From RGIG5327 sp045612485 (GTDB taxonomy: Bacteria; Verrucomicrobiota; Lentisphaeria; Victivallales; UBA1829), in NCBI GenBank assembly GCA_045612485.1, contig JAZKZE010000007.1:1-8317 (forward strand): a stretch of DNA of 8,317 bases, read 5' to 3'. Shown here piece by piece: positions 5,090-8,317 of this stretch. Both the position numbers and the translations under genes were made by a program. Within the stretch, counting starts at the first letter, position 1. Each line of letters opens with the position of its first letter. The notes beneath the pieces are model-generated. The model was not told the origin of the DNA, did not search any database, and was given only the letters and a program-made list of their open reading frames with translations.

Positions 5090-7996
5090 TTATTTCGGGG
5101 CAAGGTAGATATCATCCACGTCGATCTGACTGTCTTTTTCCGGCCGGAGAGTGATAAGCTGGATCTCTTTTTTGTCGCCGGGCCGTTTATATTCAAATGT
5201 ATAAGTCTTCCAGTCCGTATGATCCACTTTGAAGGTTTTGACTACTGGCATCCCCATAAAGCGTCTGGTCTTTTTTACAGGCATGTGACGCAAAATATGC
5301 AACTTGAGAGTTCCTTTCCCCCGCAGTTTGACAGAACCTCTTATCTCATCGCTTCTGATGTCGCACCGGTTGAAAATAAAGCCTTGACGCAAACGGACGA
5401 AATAATTATTTTTGCTGCCGCTGTGAAGCAGATATTCCATATCGCCGCCATACTGTTTTCCACTGGAAAAGCCCCAGTATGCCGGATATTTTTTACTGTT
5501 GAGTTTCCAGAAAGCCGGCACGCGGTTTTTTTTACCTTTGTCCACATTGTCAAAGTTGCCGTTGCTCCAGAGTGCCGTATTGACTGCATTTCTGTTCCCG
5601 GAAGCGATTTTCCGTGGAGCTGCAAAGGAAATGGGGTGGAATACATCCACATTGTGAGGTGTACCCATGCTCCAGGTGGAACCTTCCATGGCATCGTCTT
5701 TGCTCTTACGCAGACGCATGACATTCATTTTCAGAACATTGCCCTCAGTAAAGGTGCTTCCGGTAAGCTGTTTTGCCGGAATGGCAAGTTCCATAACGAA
5801 ACGGTCTTTGCCTTTGGTTACTTTCACTTTTGTCTGTGAGTTCCATGTTCTGTCCAGTCTGGGGGCGGCATTACCGTCGCAGATGACGCCATTGGTGTTT
5901 ATCATGATCTGATAGTAGGCACTTCCCATAATGGGATCATTGATGAAGAGTTCTATATCATTATCCAGCCATACCTGACCGTCATGTTCTTTTGCATTAC
6001 AAACTGCATTTTCAGGAACGGGATCCAATAATTCAATTCCCATGTAAAGATAATCTTTGTCATAGGCAAGTTTTACTGCGGTCTGGTGTTTTGCCATGCC
6101 GCCCTTTACATTCTGGAAACGGGTGAAAGTATCGGCATTTTTCCAGTCTTTTTCATCCAGTTTTCCGTCGATGATGATCCTGCCCATAAGGGGATAGAGT
6201 TTGATGTCCCGGTGGTTGGTAATATATTTGTTGTAGGCTTCCACCCAGGTCTTTTCAAAGAATTCCCGGTCACGTTTTACATGAGCAAGAGCCCGTTTAT
6301 CCGGATCTTTTGCCGCGGCTTTTTCTGCGGAATCCAGGAGTTTGTACAGTTTTTCCTTTGCTCCCGGCACATCCAGGAATTTCCCCACAGGCACGCTGTG
6401 GCCATATCCCCAGCATCCGGGGGCATCCATAAAGAGCTTGGTGAGATATTTCCGGAATTCTCTCATTCCACCCTCCCAGCCTTTGCCGTAGTAGAGAGAG
6501 TTGATCTCTTCATAAATTTTATCATAGTCGGAATTCACATTCCAGTGGAACGTCATACCCATATACATTGTCTGCCACATCATATACCAGTTGTTGAGAT
6601 TCCGGTAGTTTCTGAACCGGGGAGTATAGATCCCGTCGGGACAGCTGATTTCCGTACAACTCCCGGCATAATTGGGCATATTTTTCCTGTAGAATTTCAA
6701 AGCATCCACCCAGGATTTTTCCACAGGGAGGAAAGTATAACCGGCATAGGAAAGTTCATCATAGGAATAGAAGGGCAAACCGGCAGCGTTCCACTCTTTA
6801 TTGTAATCGTAATACCACTTGTTTGTGGGGCAGTTTTTGTCATCCAGAGCGTGTTTCCAGCATTTTCTGTGGTTGGAAACAAGAATCTGCCGGACAAGTT
6901 TACTGGGTTTGACCCCTTTGGGTGCCCGGGAGAAATTCTGATATGTCCACCCTTCCAGCTGCAAATCAGGCGCCTGTTCATGGATCCTTTTGAATACGGC
7001 ATTGGCAAAAGTCCAGTATCTTGTGGCAACTGTTCCATTTTCTCTTTCTTCCGGTGTATCGATGGCGACACAGTTTTTGCACTGGCACCACTGGGTACTG
7101 TCATTGTTGCCGAAAGAAAGGACACAGGGTTTGGGGGCATTTCTGAACTGTTTGACCGCATTGTCTGCAATGATCCTTATCACATCGGGATTGCTGGTAC
7201 AGGGTTGGGGATTGACTCCGCCGTGGCTGGTAAAGACACGTTTGCCATGAATGAGCGGGAAATATTCCGGATATTCCTTAAACATTTTTTCCGCTGCTTC
7301 ACGGTGGGCTTTTCCTTTAAGATCCGGATTATAAACGAGAAGAGGACTGAAACAGTGATTTCCGAAAAAGCATTTTACAGCTCTTGCTTCCCGTCCTGCT
7401 CTCAAATGCGGGAGAACGATCTTTCTTGCCGCAGAATGGAAACGCATATAGTTGCGTACCCCCCAGTCAAGAGTATCCATTACTGGACTGCTCCACCCCA
7501 TGCAGACACGGGAAATGTCCCGGTGGGTAAAGGAGGGATTTTCGATAATGGTTCCTTTGGGTACCTTGATGGTGGGCTTTACTTTGAAATATTCTCCATC
7601 TTTGCCGGGAAAGAGCCAGCGGATGCCGCCATATTCTTTCAATACTTTATATGCTCCATAAAGAACGCCCACACTTTCTCTTCCTGCAATACGCAGAGTC
7701 CTGCCGTCGGCTGTGATCTTGAATCCTTCTTCCTTTACTCTGCTGTCTTTGGTAAGTTCCAGATAGACGGGAACAGAACCCTTTACTGCCTTATCCCCGA
7801 TAGCGGGTTCTCTGCCATTGGCGATCTTTCCGAGAAAATGAGCAAATTCTTTTGCCGCGTGTCTTTCAGGGGGTTCAGCTCCTTTCCGCAGGATGATGGT
7901 ACATTTTGGCTGTCCTTTTTCCATGAGAACAAGATCCGCAAAGCTCAAAAGAGGCAATGCACATAAGAGAAACAGAAACAATGAATTTTTTTTCAT
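5090..7996 (-). CDS. Exported DUF4838 protein with GH20/GH67-like N-terminus, CBM9-like and jelly-roll C-terminal domains
   Basis: The product is 968 residues from the ATG at 7996. That start has AAAAGGAA 6-7 nt upstream; the ATG at 8002 would lie too close, and a longer TTG start at 8071 would fall in the -35 box. Residues 1-20 are a signal peptide with likely cleavage after S-F-A (18-20). Residues 30-145 resemble the alpha/beta domain found before GH20 and GH67 catalytic domains (E-R-H-A-A-K-E-F, G-V-L-Y-G-A-Y-x-V-L). Residues about 160-590 match my memory of DUF4838, with Y-P-E-Y-F-P-L-I-x-G-K-R, Q-P-C-T-S-N-P and N-N-D-S-T-Q-W-C-Q-C-K-N-C. Residues 600-795 look like a CBM9-type domain (I-D-G-K-L-D-E-x-D-W; D-N-D-I-E-L-F). 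Residues 810-968 begin N-G-N-F-D and end D-D-I-Y-L, as CBM4-like beta-sandwiches do. Role: probably glycan binding or cleavage outside the cytoplasm; substrate and activity unknown. No carbohydrate operon surrounds it. Confidence 0.85.
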   Translation of the reverse strand: MKKNSLFLFLLCALPLLSFADLVLMEKGQPKCTIILRKGAEPPERHAAKEFAHFLGKIANGREPAIGDKAVKGSVPVYLELTKDSRVKEEGFKITADGRTLRIAGRESVGVLYGAYKVLKEYGGIRWLFPGKDGEYFKVKPTIKVPKGTIIENPSFTHRDISRVCMGWSSPVMDTLDWGVRNYMRFHSAARKIVLPHLRAGREARAVKCFFGNHCFSPLLVYNPDLKGKAHREAAEKMFKEYPEYFPLIHGKRVFTSHGGVNPQPCTSNPDVIRIIADNAVKQFRNAPKPCVLSFGNNDSTQWCQCKNCVAIDTPEERENGTVATRYWTFANAVFKRIHEQAPDLQLEGWTYQNFSRAPKGVKPSKLVRQILVSNHRKCWKHALDDKNCPTNKWYYDYNKEWNAAGLPFYSYDELSYAGYTFLPVEKSWVDALKFYRKNMPNYAGSCTEISCPDGIYTPRFRNYRNLNNWYMMWQTMYMGMTFHWNVNSDYDKIYEEINSLYYGKGWEGGMREFRKYLTKLFMDAPGCWGYGHSVPVGKFLDVPGAKEKLYKLLDSAEKAAAKDPDKRALAHVKRDREFFEKTWVEAYNKYITNHRDIKLYPLMGRIIIDGKLDEKDWKNADTFTRFQNVKGGMAKHQTAVKLAYDKDYLYMGIELLDPVPENAVCNAKEHDGQVWLDNDIELFINDPIMGSAYYQIMINTNGVICDGNAAPRLDRTWNSQTKVKVTKGKDRFVMELAIPAKQLTGSTFTEGNVLKMNVMRLRKSKDDAMEGSTWSMGTPHNVDVFHPISFAAPRKIASGNRNAVNTALWSNGNFDNVDKGKKNRVPAFWKLNSKKYPAYWGFSSGKQYGGDMEYLLHSGSKNNYFVRLRQGFIFNRCDIRSDEIRGSVKLRGKGTLKLHILRHMPVKKTRRFMGMPVVKTFKVDHTDWKTYTFEYKRPGDKKEIQLITLRPEKDSQIDVDDIYLAPK

Positions 7997-8002
7997 TTTC
8001 AT

Positions 8003-8008
8003 TTCCTT
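8003..8008 (-). promoter_or_regulatory. Ribosome binding site deciding the DUF4838 gene start
   Basis: On the minus strand AAGGAA lies directly against an ATG at 8002 and 6 nt before the next in-frame ATG at 7996. The spacing favours 7996, giving a protein that begins Met-Lys-Lys-Asn and runs straight into the hydrophobic signal peptide. Confidence 0.65.
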
Positions 8009-8043
8009 TTTTGTGTTTTTTATGGCTTGGAACCGTTGCCTAA

Positions 8044-8071
8044 TATATAACACAATAAGTTTACATTTCAA
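8044..8071 (-). promoter_or_regulatory. Promoter of the DUF4838 gene
   Basis: Read on the minus strand, TTGAAA (8071-8066) is followed after 16 bp by TATATA (8049-8044), preceded by TG-T, which makes an extended -10. TATATT two bases further on with an 18 bp spacer is an alternative. The predicted transcript starts near 8036, giving a leader of roughly 40 nt. Boxes, spacing and AT-rich surroundings fit well for a housekeeping-type promoter. Confidence 0.5.
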
Positions 8072-8180
8072 GTTTTACAGATTTGTTTTTCTGTTATATG
8101 CTATATTTTTCTATTATTTTTCCATACTTTTTTATTTTTACAGTATTTTTTTGAGAATTTATTATCCTGAAAATATAAAT

Positions 8181-8288
8181 CAGGACCACCGGCTAAGCCG
8201 GTGGTTTGCACCAGCCCTATAAGGGCATGTTACCGGCATGCCCCAAAAAGGGGCTCTGAATGGTCCGCCAGTCGCACCATTTTCCCGG
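8181..8288 (-). ncRNA. Candidate TnpB-associated guide (omega) RNA scaffold
   Basis: If the element is a tnpB element read on the minus strand, the stretch after the possible tnpB stop (8289) down to the terminal hairpin would be the scaffold part of an omega RNA. That RNA guides TnpB as an RNA-directed nuclease, and the flanking DNA just below about 8181 would act as the guide. The dense hairpins and their position at the element edge are what can be seen. No sequence match could be made, and the guide boundary is not determined. Confidence 0.3.
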
Positions 8289-8317
8289 CTACTGCTCAAG
8301 CAGTTCTTGGGTACTTA
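8185..8317. mobile_element. Probable end of an IS200/IS605-family (TnpB-type) element, truncated by the window
   Basis: The composition changes sharply from AT-rich to structured, GC-rich DNA. Successive hairpins are: arms ACCACCGGC (8185-8193) and GCCGGTGGT (8197-8205); GCCCT/AGGGC (8214-8226); GGGCATG/CATGCCC (8223-8243); GCCCC/GGGGC (8240-8254); AATGGT/ACCATT (8259-8281); ACTGC/GCAGT (8291-8304). Subterminal hairpins with a G/C-rich stem at the very edge are typical of IS200/IS605 ends, and the CCACCGGC-type end hairpin resembles right ends of tnpB elements as I remember them. No transposase is inside the window, so family and orientation are inferred. I favour the right end of an element whose tnpB lies beyond 8317 on the minus strand. 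Confidence 0.5.
8289..8317 (-). CDS. Possible C-terminal tail of TnpB, partial
   Basis: On the minus strand a frame entering from the right edge reads S-T-Q-E-L-L-E-Q and then TAG at 8291-8289, just before the hairpin run. TnpB tails often end this close to the element end and overlap the RNA scaffold, so the position fits. Eight residues cannot identify a protein, and this is offered only because it agrees with the mobile-element reading. Confidence 0.2.

Noticed and set aside
6086..7966. A 626-codon open frame on the plus strand opposite the DUF4838 gene
   Set aside because: It lies entirely antisense to a gene with signal peptide, promoter, ribosome binding site and recognisable domains. 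Its translation is rich in Phe, Ile, His and Gly without any family motif, as expected for a complement shadow.
7997..8071. A 25-residue longer N-terminus for the DUF4838 protein from a TTG at 8071
   Set aside because: The TTG is part of the -35 box, no ribosome binding site precedes it, and the extension would bury the signal peptide.
8180..8314. A 44-codon stop-free frame on the minus strand through all right-edge hairpins
   Set aside because: It follows directly after an in-frame TAA at the edge, has no start codon with a ribosome binding site, and its reading is dictated by the hairpin arms.

Overview
The window reads as a short stretch of chromosome, probably from a gut-type member of Lentisphaerota (Victivallis relatives). 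The phylum call is inference. It rests on the large secreted DUF4838 plus CBM9-like protein, a family I know to be strongly expanded in that phylum, and on the Gram-negative features: an outer-membrane-type lipoprotein and a MurE with the meso-diaminopimelate signature. No rRNA, tRNA or CRISPR array is visible.

Layout, left to right. Positions 1-170 hold a GC-richer, repeat-rich edge segment with no convincing gene. Positions 190-416 are AT-rich non-coding DNA with a weak promoter candidate and a small leader hairpin. A compact plus-strand operon fills 423-5001: a BamE/SmpA-like lipoprotein, murF, murE and miaA. The spacings are 23 bp, 1 bp and an 8 bp overlap, so murF-murE-miaA are almost certainly co-translated. 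A hairpin with T tracts on both strands at 5031-5070 separates it from one convergent minus-strand gene (5090-7996). That gene encodes an exported 968-residue protein with a GH20/GH67-like N-terminal domain, a DUF4838 core, a CBM9-like domain and a C-terminal jelly-roll-like domain. Its promoter and ribosome binding site can be read at 8003-8071. The right edge (about 8180-8317) is a dense run of hairpins resembling the end of an IS200/IS605 (TnpB-type) insertion sequence; its body lies outside the window.

How the genes work together. MurE adds meso-DAP to UDP-MurNAc-L-Ala-D-Glu, and MurF then adds D-Ala-D-Ala, so the operon makes the peptidoglycan precursor stem peptide. MiaA prenylates A37 of tRNAs reading UNN codons and is a passenger in terms of function. 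The lipoprotein may act in envelope assembly. The convergent gene is an independent accessory carbohydrate-related function. The most interesting parts are the two structured edges, the reversed murF-murE order with its companions, and the multidomain exported protein.
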